NCBI GenBank assembly: GCA_029964075.1
Contig: CM057142.1
Location: 37,636,392 to 37,700,391, forward strand
Reading direction: 5' to 3'
DNA from: Patiria pectinifera
Lineage: Eukaryota; Echinodermata; Asteroidea; Valvatida; Asterinidae
Length of the DNA stretch: 64,000 nt
In this document: positions 40,179 through 55,100 of the stretch, one piece after another
Numbering within the stretch: position 1 is the first letter of the stretch
Layout of the letters: the number at the start of each line of letters is the position of its first letter
Position numbers and translations under genes: made by a program
Notes under the pieces: generated by a model
The model's input: the letters and a program-made list of their open reading frames with translations, nothing else
Told to the model about the DNA's origin: nothing
Databases searched by the model: none

Positions 40179-43100
40179 CTGTTAAAGAGATAACGACAAA
40201 AGCTACAGTTTTGCCAGCAAATTCAGTTTCACATACTCCTGTTGTGTATCAGAATACAAAATATATACCGGGTTGCATTTGGGTAGACGGGGCAGGACCA
40301 TTAAAACCCTGACATTCATTTCCATCTTCTGTGGATTGGTTAGTGCTGATCAATCTTACACAAGAGGGTTCAAGCCTGTGATGCAATGTTTTTGTTAATT
40401 ATCATCCTTTACTGCAATGGTGATTGCCATAGCCTACAAGGAACGGTAGTTAAATGTATCCCATTATTACAATTATCATTCAAAAATAAATTAGTCTCTC
40501 CAAACATGTTTTAGGGCACATTGAAGAATGCCTAAACAATAGCCATTTAGGTCTTCAAAAACTCAGAAATACTTCAGATGTATGCTTTACTTGTGACACT
40601 GCTGATCAAGTAATTAAAAGCCAAATGGTCTGGCTGTCTATCGAAAAAATAATGGGAAACCTCAACAGTAAAGATATTGATGAAAAATTGCATAAAACAC
40701 AAAGGCAATTAAATACATGTGTAGATCCTGAGTGAGGGATGCAACAGCAACATAACTTCAAACTTCACGTTGCTTGCAATTTCTTGGCAGGTCATTTTTT
40801 CACCCAAAAGTATTCTGATGAATAAAAAAAATGCAGTGCCACAAAGTTGTAGTCAGGCCTGCTAAGCAAACTGCTAACAGAACATGCCCAATGCTCTCAA
40901 CTCCTTTCTATGCACACATAAGCATCAAGTCCCAATTCAAAAATTGGATCTCCTTTTATCAATTTCTGTTTTTAGTCAATTTGGAGGGAACCACTCGGTC
41001 ATATACTAACCAGTTTGATATCCATATCACTGTCCATAATGACAGACCACACTGTATCCTCCTCAATGGTCTGAAAGGTAACATGATAGACGTAACGTCG
41101 GGTGGACTGCAACTCTTCATCTTTATTCTCGTTAACCAGGACGTTTAGAATCCGTCTGAGATGCAGGTCCATGCAGGAGGTCTTGGGTTCACCGATGGAG
41201 CCGGGGTCCGGGGACTTGAGTTTCTCAGGTCCGTGCATAGCGTTGATGTAGCGCAGCGTCTTGCGGACCATGCTGGTGTGCCTCCTAGTCCAATGTGGCT
41301 CTGGGAGTTTCTGACATTGAGGGATTGTAAACAAACCAACTTTTCTTTGACTGCAAAAGAAAATATACTGAAAATATCCTACATGTAGATAACAGGAGGG
41401 ACTAGGTTTTCTGTAAGATTGATTACTACTTTGCAATTGCATTGTGTGCAACTAGTTGATTTTGATTAGCTTGTTGGTATCCCTATCTTGAATGTAATTT
41501 TATTCTATAACCCGTTTGCACCGGTACCTACTGCATTGTATTACAATGTATTTTTTCTCTGATGCATCCGGACGCGGCTAGACTCAAACGGACACAAAAC
41601 AGACTGAAAATTGCTTACGTAACTTTAGTCTATGAAAACAGCAAGTTTATTTGTATTAAGACTTGTTTTTGTACAATAGGGGATTGTTATGTACAGAATG
41701 GACCCCTAACCCCAATTTTCCCTTATCCTACCCCCTAAATTTTGGTATATTTATGTTTTGGACCACGAGCAATCGATCTGGCCTATGTGTGACAATAACT
41801 GCTTCTAAACAGGAGTTGTGACATCCCTGATGTACGGTGTTTCCCTAAGGTATAACTTATGACAAACAAATGTCTCTTTAAAGCTACAGTCCATCATTTG
41901 CAGCTATCCAAAAAGTAACTGACGTAATTATTGTTGAAAAACATACTTGGTTGAACGATAGTAAGGGGACTAAACTCCCTGTGAATTTATTTTTTCTGGC
42001 AAGCTGTCATTTTGAAGAAATCAACAAAAGAAGGCCTTTCCAACGGTGCGCCTGCACCGTTGGAAATTTCCGTTAGTAGGTTTGTTTTTTTTATTCGGCG
42101 AAGCGCGCAAGCGTTAACACTACGCACACGCGCGCCCAGTTGTTAACATTTGTCGGATCAGTGAGAGACAGTTCGTAGCTGCAATCGGCTCGGTGAGAAC
42201 GTGTCTCAGACGCTGAATTCAGACGCTGAATTCAGGCCCAATTCAAAACATGATTCAGCAACTTTTGATTTGAAACAAGATCCTAGAATGCTGTTTTTTG
42301 TCGGAATATACAGCTGAAGCTGAGCTGAAACTTCATCAGGTTAGTTGTTCAGCACCCTTCCTTAGATTTTGAGAAGGTTTTTTTGCTTCAAACGAACAAA
42401 ATGCACAAATTACAAATGATGGACTATATCTTTAAGAGTGCATCAACAGGAATTTAAACCATTAGTATCATTGTGTCATCATTACCTGCATGAATCCACA
42501 CACGCAAGTCCATGCTGGGATAGTAGCCTGCTCACAGGAACGCTGCTTAGGAATCACTTCAGTGAAGATATTGACAGCTTTGGAAGCAATGGCCCCACCC
42601 ACTTCATCCATATAAGGATAATGGAGGAGGGACTTCATGCTGAAATGCAAATCTGCATGTACCTTTTACAAAGAATAAAATTGTACGAATTGATTGTGAG
42701 GAATTTGCAAGTTCAGTACATCAAACTGTTCATTAAATGCAGCATATGCAATTCTTTGCTTTGGGTCAATTGAGAGATTTGAATAAATTATTGCTGAAAC
42801 GGATGCCAAGTTTTCTATTAACTTATCCCAAAATTCAAATCTTTACTGTAAACACGTTCAAAAACTACATTGGTAGGGAAATGGTCAATTTCTACTTGTC
42901 TCATACACAGAACGAAGTGGTATAACCTTCTTCTGGTGAATGAAAATTTCAAGTCATAAAATTGTTACATTTAAGAAAACAAAATGAAATGCAAAAAAAA
43001 TATTTTCAATCTACAAGCTGCAAAAAAGAAAAGGCTGACTTGATAGCATATTTGAACAAGGTGAGCATTGGGTGTATGTATGCATAAAGAAAGGTTTTCG

Positions 43101-46100
43101 GAGGATGCAGATTGGAAGGAAAGATGAAACTCACCATGAATCTTTGCTGATTATCAACAAGGTTTTCCATAATGTCAGGATGCTCTCTCAGAAGCCACGT
43201 GGGCATGAGAATGGAGAAAAAAGGTAGCAAGGTCTCATAGTAGCTGCCGAGGTGGGAGGGATCCTTGTGTAGTGGCTTGCCATGGTCTCCTAAAATGAAC
43301 TAGGATTGGACAGGCTGGTTGAACACATTGCATGATTGACGGTCGGTTGGTTGGTTAATTGGTTTGTCAGTTGGTTAGTTGTTTGGTAAGTCATTTGGTA
43401 AGTCAGTTGGTTAGTCGGTGTGTTTGTTTGTTGCAATTTTCACAACCCATTTTTTTTCAATAACTTTCAGACAAATGAAATTCAATAGATAAATGATTTA
43501 TACTTCATCTATTTTGTTTTCTGTGGGTTTTTTTTTGGGGGGGGGAGCCATGTTGTAAAGAAACTATTTCATTTTTTCCTGAATTGCCTAATCCTGTTCC
43601 TTCTTGGTACATTATAGCCTTGTCTTTTGGTCTTAAAGTTCCGCATAGCAAATTGCAGGCATACAACTTTTCCTCGGATCAGCTGATTTCCTCTTGTTTT
43701 ACTTCCCACGTGTGCCATTAAAAATAGAAAAACACTGTACAAAGTCTTGGAAAGATTTGAATTTCCTTTTTTTTTGTGACTTCCCAGTTGCATGCCTTGC
43801 ATCTTGGGCCTCCAAGTGTATGATTTATATGTCATGTACACTTACCACCACAATATTTTTGTTTGTCTGCAATACTCCTTCCAAGAATGTTGCCAGCTCA
43901 GCATCAACCTGGTTTCCTGATTCTGTCTCCCTTCTAGTGGAAGGAATCCAGTCAACAGAATTTGTGTTTAATAAATTAAACACATTTCAATCCAACGATT
44001 GTTAGACTTTACATCTGTTATCGTAAAATGCCACACTTTGTAGTAATAGGGGTGTTCATGGATGGGTGGCTGTAGCTTTATAGGTTGTTTCTCTCGACCA
44101 TTTCGACACAAACAGCTCCGAAACAGAAGAGTTTAAAAGCAATACATGTTTTTATACAGAAGTGTAGAGATATTAAAAATATTCTTCCAGCAACAGGAAA
44201 CTATCTTGTCATTACAGTGACTTAAAGTAAAATACGGTTATGAAAATCTTACTGATTTTACAGTTATGCCGTATGCATTTTAAAAAAAATTTGCGGTACA
44301 TATTGTCTAAGATATTAACATAATTCTGATGTGATAATACCACGAAAAAATATAACTGCCTTTATGCAAGCATGCTTTGAGCACTTCTGTAGTCCCCCCC
44401 CCCCTGAAATCAATCAAATGGCTTTATGATAGTTACTTGCAAAGATATTTTTTTTAGGAAATAATACTCGAGTATGACAATTTTATTCACGGCTACCTGT
44501 GTCCAGCATTCAAATCCAGCGCAGCCCATTTTGCCGGATAGGGGTGTGTCAGGAAATCTCTGGTGTAGTTGAGTATGTGCTCATGCAGCATGTGATTGCC
44601 GTCACACAGACCGGAAAGAACGTTGGGTCTCACCTACAACCAAAATGGAATATAACATTTTACTCTATGACTATGCAAGCACTAGCTTACATGTACATGT
44701 ATAAAAGAAAAGAAGACAAGGCCAGCCTTGTAAACATGATCCTGAAGTGCACAAAATTCTATTCAATTGATTCAGAATAGCTATTCACTGGAAGTCTTTT
44801 CATGCATATCGCAGAGCTGCCAACTCTCCCTGATTCTGCAGAAAGTTCCCGGAAAATAAACCAATCTTCCATGTTCTGATGGTGAACAAATTTGAAAATC
44901 TCCCTGATAATGGAAACTTTTTCCCTATTATGTTGAATGTTATTCTAAATATGTCCCTGATTGTTGTACAGAATCTCCCTGATTATGGCAACTTTTTCGA
45001 GGTCTATTTGTGACAAATGACCACACAAAAACCACAATTGAAAAGTGGCGCAAGTCTCTAAATATGTCCCAAATTGGTCACTGCTCAATCAACCTGATTG
45101 CAAGGCAACTCTGTGACATTATCGTCTACACACCAGGCCGGATATTGGCATTATGGGGTAATACTATATGATATAGCATTGCCTGGATCACAGTCTGTGA
45201 CAGTCAGTTATATTAGTCAGTGATCAGTATGTCAGTCAGTCAGTCAGTCAGATGAATTTATAACATTGAAGACCCAAGGCCAGTGCTCTGGGACCAGCAA
45301 TATCAGCCATGGTTCTACGAACCTCTACCTATATAATCCCACTGGTGCATTCTGCTTTTGGAGCTGTGTGGCGGAGTAACTAATATTTTCCCAAAGAGTG
45401 TAACTGCAATTTTCTTTTTGAAAAGCAGGGGTGGGTTGGACTGGGGTCTCTGGATTGGGTTGGACTGGGGTCTTTGGCTTGGGTTTGGTTGGGGGAGGGG
45501 GACCTAGCACTATTTAACCGAATACTGTATTAGTATACCGGCAAAACAAACTATGTGATTGTCACAAAAATTGTACAAACTTCCCTGCCCATTAAAAAAT
45601 ATATGTCACTGCCGATTTTTCTTGATTCATTCAATAAATTTAGGCTCTAAAGTGTGACATTTTTTTTCCTGTCCCTGTATGTTACCTTAGCACTTTGTAA
45701 TTTGCCATTCAAGTGTCATTAAGGTTGTGTAAAAAGTCAATGGAGAGTCAGGAACATTTTTAAGTATTTCCTAACAAAATTGGAAATGTTTCTCAGTCCC
45801 AGATTCATGTCTCAACATTATTGCAATGACTGACCCTTATTGAGATGATATATGAAGGAAAAAAAGTGGCATTCAGGTTGCAACATTCTTTCCTCATTAA
45901 GAATGACATACATGTACATCAATATTTATTTGTTGGGTACTTAAAGGTAGTTTGCTATTCAATCACTCTTGGAGGACAGACTGCATCAAGGACGACACCA
46001 GAAATTATAAAATCATAGATGTCAGATGTAACAGGGACAGGAAAGAAGTGGGCCCTAAATGTATAGAATAAACCAACTGGAGCAAAGTAATTTACTCTTC

Positions 46101-49100
46101 TAGGCCACTGTTCAGAAATATATACACCCATTTGAGAACACCAATCTCACCCCACAAAATTGTATTATCTGAAATCATGATGCAATATTGTCATATTGTT
46201 TTTGTTAAAAAAAACCAAAACCAAAACATGTTTTACCTGTTCATTCTCTCGCTTTTGCCAGCCATGCTCAACGTGGGGCATCACCGGTGGTCGATAGTGG
46301 CAAGCCTTGAAAATCCAGTCAAAGAAAAAGACCAAAAAAAAAGCTCAAACTTTTGTTAGCTTTTCTAAAGTTTGTTGGTGGTGTGGACGAGTCCAATTTT
46401 GTTAAGGGGGGATCGAGGGGGCTCAATTTTCTAGAGGAGGCATTCAGTTTGTCTGACAATATGAAATTAATTTATGTACCTTGCAATGTGTTCTTGTTCC
46501 CATCATACCACTGTTGTTGTCAACACCATAACTTGTCAGATACCCACGCTGGGCCGCATACTGCCAGATCCATTCTTCAATATCCTTGGCATATCTATGA
46601 GTGAGTACATCAACAATGGACAAATGAACAATTTGAAACTTAAGAGAAAGGTACGGATTGGTGTGTTTGATGGTAGATTGGATAATCATTCCTCTTCTGT
46701 TTAATTACTCAAATGAAACGTTAAAAAGAAACGTTAAAAAGACACTTCCTTGCATGGCTGAAGCAGCAAATTTCGGGGTTTTGGGGGGTTGTGGGGGGGG
46801 GGCACACTAGGGATTTGTGGGGGTCATTCCCCCTTGGTTACGCCACTGGATGGTCTGACCACAGATCTTAACACAACGGAATACAATAGTCAGGTGATAA
46901 AAAATGTACAGTTTTGAATTTTTTCAGTTAAAAATGTGCATGAATTTTATAGATCACATCCTTCAATGTTTCATGACGAGAACTTCTGCTACAACTTTTA
47001 TGTAGGCCTATATCAAGCCCGCGGGAACGGGGGTGCTGTGGGTGCTGCAGCACACCCAACTTTTTGGATTGGGGTGCTGGAATATGTTTCAGCACCCCCT
47101 ACTCCCGGGCAAAAATGTGTTCCAGCCAGCAGTGTTCTACGACGTTGAAATGGCGCCGCTGCACTATACATTATGCTTGCTCTACAAATATCTCCTTCTT
47201 TTTGTTCGTTTCTAGTTTTGCTGCGGCTAAGCGCGGCACTTCAAACGTCTAGCACAAAGTAACACTGTAAAATATCAAGAGGAGGTATTTTCTAAATCTT
47301 CAGGCAGTGCAGAATCGATATTTCTCTCAATGTATCTAAAATCATGACATGTCTGTGATGTTACCGCCATAATGGAAGCTTTGACCCTTGCAATAACCTC
47401 GGCCATGACAATGGCGGCAAAGTTGATTATGCTTGCCGGGATTTTCTTCGTTCGATCTTTCAATAGGGGCAAATGTCCATACCTTTTCCCTGAAGGTTTT
47501 TCTTTTCATTTAAAACTTTCATTGACGTTGCTAGCATTCTGTACTTAACATTAACAAATAGCAAGGTTCACACACATTCCCAAGCTAGGAGTGGGAGCGG
47601 CTTTCATTGAAACTAATCACGCTTTACGCCAATTCCAGTGTAGTTTCGCTTTAATAAAAACCCTTTCATGTTTTACCGTCTCATAAAAACTCAGTAGACC
47701 GATAAAAAAATAGATTTAAGTGAAATACATTGTCTTTATAATCTCAAAAAACTTTAGCTAAAAAGTAATATGAAAGTGGCCAGGAATCGCCTCAGATTGC
47801 ACCACGGAGCATCCATATTCCAAAACTTTCAGGGGGCCCTTTAAGCCACGCCGTAAGGGCTTTGCGCTCCGCATTCGCATTAATTTTGTCTGTCCTTTAG
47901 AAATTCCAGCACCCCCTGGCAAAAGTTTGTTCCAGCGGGCTTGATATTCACACCAAGTGTTGTGCCTTGGACTGAGTCCATGTGCACGTTCTCCCGGTTT
48001 CACCCATGTCTTTCTACCAAGTGGCAGGATATTATAGTGTCCATGCACAATTGCACATGAGTGAGTCATCCAGGCTATGGGTACCATTTCAGTTATTCCC
48101 GATGGACAGCAACTTGGGTTTCCCCTGACATTACTATCAACCTGTCATACCACATTGCCAACATCTGGATACTCACACGCCTTTTGCGACTTTGCTCATG
48201 TCAATATCCTGATAGAGTTGCCCAGAGAAGAGCGGGGTGAGGTTGAGTGCGGTAGAGCCGCTGATAGAGTTCAGACGATTGAAGAAGAAGGACTGATGGG
48301 ACGGGGTTCCTTGGCCCGACTGTGAAATACCTGAGAGAAAAATCATATCAGTAAAAGATGGATTGTGTAAAACAAGGATGAAGTGAGCAAGGATGTATCT
48401 ATCTTGCTAGCAAGAGATTTAGCAGGGATGTAATCAAGTCCACCACAAGTCCTGTCACAAGAAACAGTGGATGAACAATCAGAAAGGAATGCCTTTTGTC
48501 AAAGCTCATGTGAATGTGAGTTGAATTGGGACTGGAGGACTTGTGATGGACTTGCAGGGAAATTGCAGGGACTTGTGAGGGACTCGACTTACATCCCTGA
48601 GATTTAGTCAACACAAGTCAATCACAAGTCGATTATTTTGCACATGGGCTCGCCACCTTTTATATCCCCCCTTAAAACTTTTCATTTGTGAACAAAAAAA
48701 AAACAATTTTAATAGGCTTTTATTCCTATTTTAAGGTTGAACAAAGAAATGGATTGGAGTGGGTTTGAACCTGCTACATGAGGATAACCATTCTGGTGCT
48801 CTACCAACTGAGCTATCCAGCCCTATGTTGGCAGCTTCCTCATTTAGTCAAAGCCATAAACCTGTATGCCATGTAGCCAGGGACCACGCCCAAAGTCGTG
48901 ATGCCAGCAACATTAGCAATGTTGCCAACCCTGGAAATAGCAAACGGGGATCACTCGGCGGATAGAGGATACAGCTTTTGATCACAAATTCTCAAAGAAA
49001 CCACATCGTCTTTTTTTCATGTAATTGCACAGTAACAGACTGCCAAGAGCTGACCCAAACTTTGAAAATTACAAAAAGGAAGCCTTCGTTTTGACACAGT

Positions 49101-52100
49101 GGTTTTTGATTAATTGAGTTTGTGTTCATCCCTTGGTACTTGTGAGCTGACGTACAATTTGATTTGTAATTGACTCATAATTGGCTATTGATATCCTGGG
49201 AGTTTTTAACGGGGTAGAGAGGGAGTACCCTTCAAGTCATCAGTTAGCAGCTTTTAGACGTATATGCTTAATTGTTTTACAGAGAACTTTTCTGAACAAT
49301 GCATTTTACATTGGCTTAATTACTTGGATGGCATGAGAGGACTGGATAGCCTAACTTTAACTCTTGAGTTACCACACAGTAACCAGGATTATTACCTCTG
49401 CCGAGGAGGTTATGTTTTCATTTGATTTTGTTGGTTGGTTGGTTTGTCTGTTTACAAGATAACTCAAAAAGTTACGAACGGATTTGCATGACAAATTTTT
49501 TAGGAGTGGTCCTTGCTACAAGTACAAATTGATTAGATTTTGGAAGTGATCCGGATCTGGGTCTGGATCCAGGAATTTTTTTAAAAGGTTTCTTCACCAT
49601 TTATGCGAGTAATTTATTTGGGATGTCAATATGGCGGGGAATTGTTTAGCCTTGGCGGAGGTTTGCGCTCTCTGAGTGCTTTAAAGTTAGAACTGAATTG
49701 TCTGTATATATAGTGGCCACATAAGGTAGGTGTTTTAGAGTATTGAGTTAAAGAGCTTTAATTCATGTTGTCTTTGAACATTTCCACATGATAAAATGTC
49801 CCAGGGCTTGATTCCTTCAAGAAACTGATGCTTTACACACCAGGAAAACATTCCAGGCACAGCACCCTGCACACCAAACTCTGCAAATTATTAGCAATAT
49901 GTTTTGATTTAAATGACACTTAATATGCCTCACATACTCGCATTAGGTTATTGGATAATGCAATTATTTACTTGCCGCCTGCAAAGAGTAACCCCCTCCT
50001 AGCTTGAGAAACTCCAGCTCCAAGTCCTGATGAGCACTGGAGCTGAAGTGTCTCAAGCTATAACCCCCTCCAAGCATCAGGAAATGGGCATTCACACTCT
50101 GTCAGAGAGGACAGGTGCACCGTAACACTCTGATCAAGTTCATCTGTGGTACCGTGTGAGTTTCAACCATCCCCCATGGAGGTATAGACTGTATGAAATA
50201 TGTTTAACAAATTGATTTCAATATGGCCCACGGGATCAGGTAACAAGTAATGGGTCACTCAGTGTGATGACATGATCTGAAAAATCTGAATCAACCGAAG
50301 GTGCTCCAACCAAGCCAGACATTTCTTTTGATGGTGGTTTTCACTGATACATTGATAACGCCACAGTTGAAAAGAGGAGTCTTTAATTTGTGGCATGTCT
50401 GAATCTTTGATTGTTTGCAGAATTCTAACAGAAAAACTTGAGTTAGAAACTTCTGTTGTGGCAATGCATTCAAATTTCCAAAAGCCTATTTTTTAGGCAA
50501 AGATAAACTTGCATGACGAAACATGCAATCACTCAAAACCATTCAAGAAAATAGGAGGTAATTATGTATTAATAGGGAAAAAAGCTTATTATTTTGCCTT
50601 TTTCAGCAAGACTATATATATAACTCAAATTTCTATCTTTGTAACTAGACAAATTCTTACCACTGAAATAACCCTGGTAGTAACGCTTAAGCAAAGCCAT
50701 AGTTTTAGGCAAGCCACAGCTGCGATGGGCTTGTGCCCTGGAAGTTGAGTCCAGGACCACCGTTAGAACCGAGAGGGGTCGCCAGGCTGGCTTTCGACCT
50801 TTGACCTCCCGAAGCCGCCCTTCCTGCTCTCGGTCAGCCGCCGGCTTGGGCACGAACTGGGTGTGGTAGTTGTGGAGGTCCTGCATCCTGTGCAGAGATC
50901 AGGTGAAAGGAAGATGTGATAAGTGAGGCATTCCAATCCGTTGCTTGCACCAAAAATGTGCCATGTCAGTGATGGCTTAACTTACCGCAGTCCGGCTGGG
51001 GAACGGGGTATGAGACACCTAAGCAAAGTTCATTATGAGGCAGGTAAATGAATAAATACCCATCTCCCAAAACTTAGACAAATTGTCCCATCACTTTTTT
51101 TTTATGAACAGTTCATCCAGAATTTCTTACAACCTAGTCAAGTTTATCTTGAAGTGTCAGTTGCCAAAAATTTGTCCACAAAACTCTGATAAAATAAAAT
51201 GTGGTATAGCAATGTGAGCTTATTACCTTATGTTGGGGTCTTGGGATGATAAGAGGAAACTTGCATGGACACATTGATAAGAGCAGCGACAAAGCCATGA
51301 TAGACAGCCCAACAGACAGACAGATAGACAGACATACCAACTGAAGGTCCATCAACAACTGCATATCATGGACATTTTATTTTCAAACTCAAAAGTACAA
51401 ATGATTTTACGACCCTTTTCAAAAAGCTTGAGTTTTAAAGTGCTGAAACATGCCCACTCTTTTCACCTTAAGCGCGGCAAAGCTCAGCGTGGCGGCAACA
51501 ACACATGAATTTACGCACAAGCTTTTGCGTGAAGTATGAACCGGGCTTTACACATTCCCGACTTTTCGCGACAAGGAAGCTTATCTATTGATAAGTCACG
51601 ATAATAAATCAAGGGATCCATGTATGAAAGTATTTTTTTAAATGCAATACTTTAGATGCACCTTTAATTTCAATCTTTATAAAATGAGTGCCTTTTTATT
51701 TTTTATGCTATGTGAACTGCCATATTTATGAGCAAAAGTGTCATTTGCGTTTCCAGAATATTTATTTTGTTTGCTGCGGTATAATTTCTGTTTTTTGGGG
51801 GGTGATTCATTGTTGTTCCAGTACATGGCAGTAAGTCAACGGAGCAAACTTTAAGCAAAAAATCCTGACAACTTTTTGGCTGCAACGTTTGAATAGAAAC
51901 ACCCTTAAATCACACTACAACACTCTAAATTGTCGGAGGGGGGGGGGGGAAATGGAACATTTTTAATAATTTTTAAAAAATAAACATTAAAAAAAGATTA
52001 ACAATAAGGGATGTTTGATAGTTTTTAAAAATTTCAGAGGAAATGGAAAGTTGCATAAAATATGTTCCACTGTCTGAATAATTTCAGTGTCTGCTCCCTC

Positions 52101-55100
52101 AGGCCGGCTTGCAAGGGTAGCCACAAGCTCAGTATAATTTTTATGATTCATTGATGCTGGTTCAAAATGTAAACAATCTCCAGTAGGCTTCCCTGTAAAG
52201 CTGCAGACACCGATATCATCAGTGTGTCAATAATACAACATTCTTCACTTTGCCGGTTTTGATAGAGGGGTGCAAGATCAAACCCTCTGCACCCCTTTTT
52301 ATAGACACAGCTCTACCATAGAATAAATGCTCAAGTACCAAGGCATGTTTGTTTTTAAAATCAAAAAAATTGGCAGTGCATTTTGCCACTGATGAGAGAT
52401 CTTTACCGGAAAAAAGCCCTCTGTGAACTTTGAACATTTCTGTACTGTATGTCAGTAATTGAAATGTGCAACCAAGTTGTACTGTATGCAACTAGCAGCT
52501 CGTGGGCATTAGTCCCAAATCTTAATATCATTAACCGATCATGTACAATGAATAACAAAACCTGGGTCGATTTAAAATGAAAAGCTGAAGGAACTTTAGT
52601 GGTGCATGGTTTTGGAGTTAGGGGCAAGTTTGGCAAGATGGGAGTTATCCATTCGAGTCAGAGCAGCCAGCTACTTCTTCAACTTCGTTCTTTTACACCC
52701 ACGTAATTTTCGAAATTTTTTGATTTAATTTGTAAACTTTTGATGGGCATTCTTACATTGGACCAAGTTTTATTTCAGTGTGATGTAAGTTTTTAATCTG
52801 AAAAAAAGTTCTGTCCTCTTTCACTGAAAGCCTGTAACAAAGACAAGTCTGGCCTGCACTCGAGCTACTCAAATGAAACTCAAGTTGTACAATTTTTGAG
52901 AACTTAATTTTCACCCTTTCTGAATTTCCATGCAATCAAAGCAATTGAGCTTTGAAAGTTATTGAGGATGTCACTTCATGTGTTATGTATTCTTGAAGGA
53001 AAGGGTGTGCCTGCCAACAACTGTGTTTAAGAAGCCAAAGAAAAATCATGAATAATAATAATATAATAATAACGGCAATTTATAACGCGCCGGTATCCGC
53101 CATAAATGACGCTCATGGCGCAATACAAAAATTAGATCAAATCAGAAATAACAAAACAAGTAAATTTAACTAAACAAGAATATTGTGAGTGATCTGGAAC
53201 AAATAGGTCTTCAGGGCCACTTTAAATTCAGAAACTGATGAGATATTGCGAATGGCAAGGGGTAGTTTGTTCCAAAGATGAGGACCTGCGTAAGAAAATG
53301 ATAGAAGAAGCCAAAGAAAGATCATGAGTGCATTCTAAAATGAGACACTACTGGTGAGTTTTACAATTCGCAAAATTGTTTTTTATTGAATTCTGCATTC
53401 TGAGTGTATTTTTGTCCGTTTGTGTTTTATGGTTCTCTAAACTGACAGCTCAACGAAAAGCTACAGCCAACCAAAAAGCTACAGCCAACCAATCCTCCAC
53501 TTCCAAATGAAACTAATCACCAGCATGTTTGTATTAGGGCAATAACTCTTCAGCTTTTCCATAAATTTCCTTTCTCTTTCTTCAGTGGCTATATATACAC
53601 CTTATTTCCACAGTTAGGTTATTCACGAGGTGTGCACCAGGAATGTTGAATGATAGTTTCCTCTTAATCCGGTTATTACCCTGATACAATCTGCTCCCAG
53701 ACTTCCTAATCTTTCTGGGCATCAATATTATGGCTAGATCTCCAGCGGCTACATGGGTTATATGAAGTCTACACACAAGAACCCCACACTTAATCACTAT
53801 TATAGTGTAATCTCTGTGGTAAAATAGCCGGAATGACTGTGGGACAAATCCGATTCCTTCACAAAACACTTCTTTTTTTTCTTGGAGGGAAGCCAATCAA
53901 AGAAAATCAGGTTTGGAGGTCAACACAATTTAATCCACGGGGCAGGCAGGGTGAAGCTTTTTTTCTGAGGTCGTGTGTTAATCATGTACTTATTTTGCCT
54001 GAATAAACACTGGAATTTTAAAGCTATTCTGTAACATGAAGCCAGAAAGCACCTGATGATTTTTTTTCTGAAATGAAAGCCAGGGTTCATTGTAGGCCTC
54101 AAAGGTGGATCCAGACTCGCGAAGTTACTGGGGGGGGGGGCAGAATTAAGGGCTCTCTTAAGTGAAAAAAGGCCTTATTTGAGGCAATTTCGGTCACTGC
54201 CGGGGGGGGGGGAATCTTCCACTGGGCCTACAGCAGATATAAAGTGAGATCAAACAAATAATCAGTGCACTAGGCTGCATCGAAAAATTCCCGTTTTTTT
54301 TCCCTTCAAAGCTGAAAGTCCACCCTTCTCAAACAGTTGGTTTACCCCCAAAGAACTGATGGGATAAACTCTGAAATGAATCAGACAAATGCATGGTCTC
54401 AATAGTTCCTCTTGCATGCTCATCAAGACATAAGAAACACAAAATCGTGATTATAACAAAGCAACCAAAAGTGAACAAATTAAAATGTATTTTTGTCAAA
54501 TTCAGCAAAGGTTATTTGCTCCAGTAAATATGTTTTGTTTAGCTTTACGACTGCCGTTTTAGTTTTGTTGAAAATTCCAGAAGTACCTAAGAAAAGCTCT
54601 GGAAGTACCTGCCTGCAAAGCCGGCTGCAATTCAGGAATTGCAAGAAATAAGTAGATTTAGGATCTTTTGACTGCTCTTCATTAGTATTTATCTACAACC
54701 ATGGTATCCTGTTGCATGTTCCAGTCATTAATACATGCGTGGTTGGCAGGCCTATTTATTGGTGTGTATCATGGATTTAAAGGAAACTAGTGCAGGGCCA
54801 GTTGAAAATGTGCCTGTTCGGGAGGGGCAAGTTGAAAATGTACCTGTTCGGAAGGGGCAAATTGCTTGACCACTGGTATACCGTAGGTTGCTTGCAACTT
54901 TTCGTGCAAATAACGCACACGATTATGAGGAAGAAAAGTGTACCATTGTTTATTTACCATTTATTCTATGCGCGGACGCGGCATATTGACGCCATAGATA
55001 TAGAACTATATCTATGATTAGCGCGGCATATTATTCTACACGCGGCTTATTATTCTATGGGAGGACGCGCGCTTTAGCTCGAACATGACGTAAACAATCG

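Noticed and set aside
42640-42650. TTTCAG acceptor for the tenth DUF229 exon
   Set aside because: Wrong phase for the preceding exon, and it would delete the conserved D-x-H segment; the AAAG acceptor at 42,663 fits both.
43289-43292. TTTTAG acceptor for the ninth DUF229 exon
   Set aside because: It would shift the frame across GDHG; CCTAG ten bases upstream keeps phase and adds the family's F-I-L strand.
50509-50748. Plus-strand open frame of 79 codons
   Set aside because: Antisense shadow of the third DUF229 exon, whose minus-strand reading carries the family motif.
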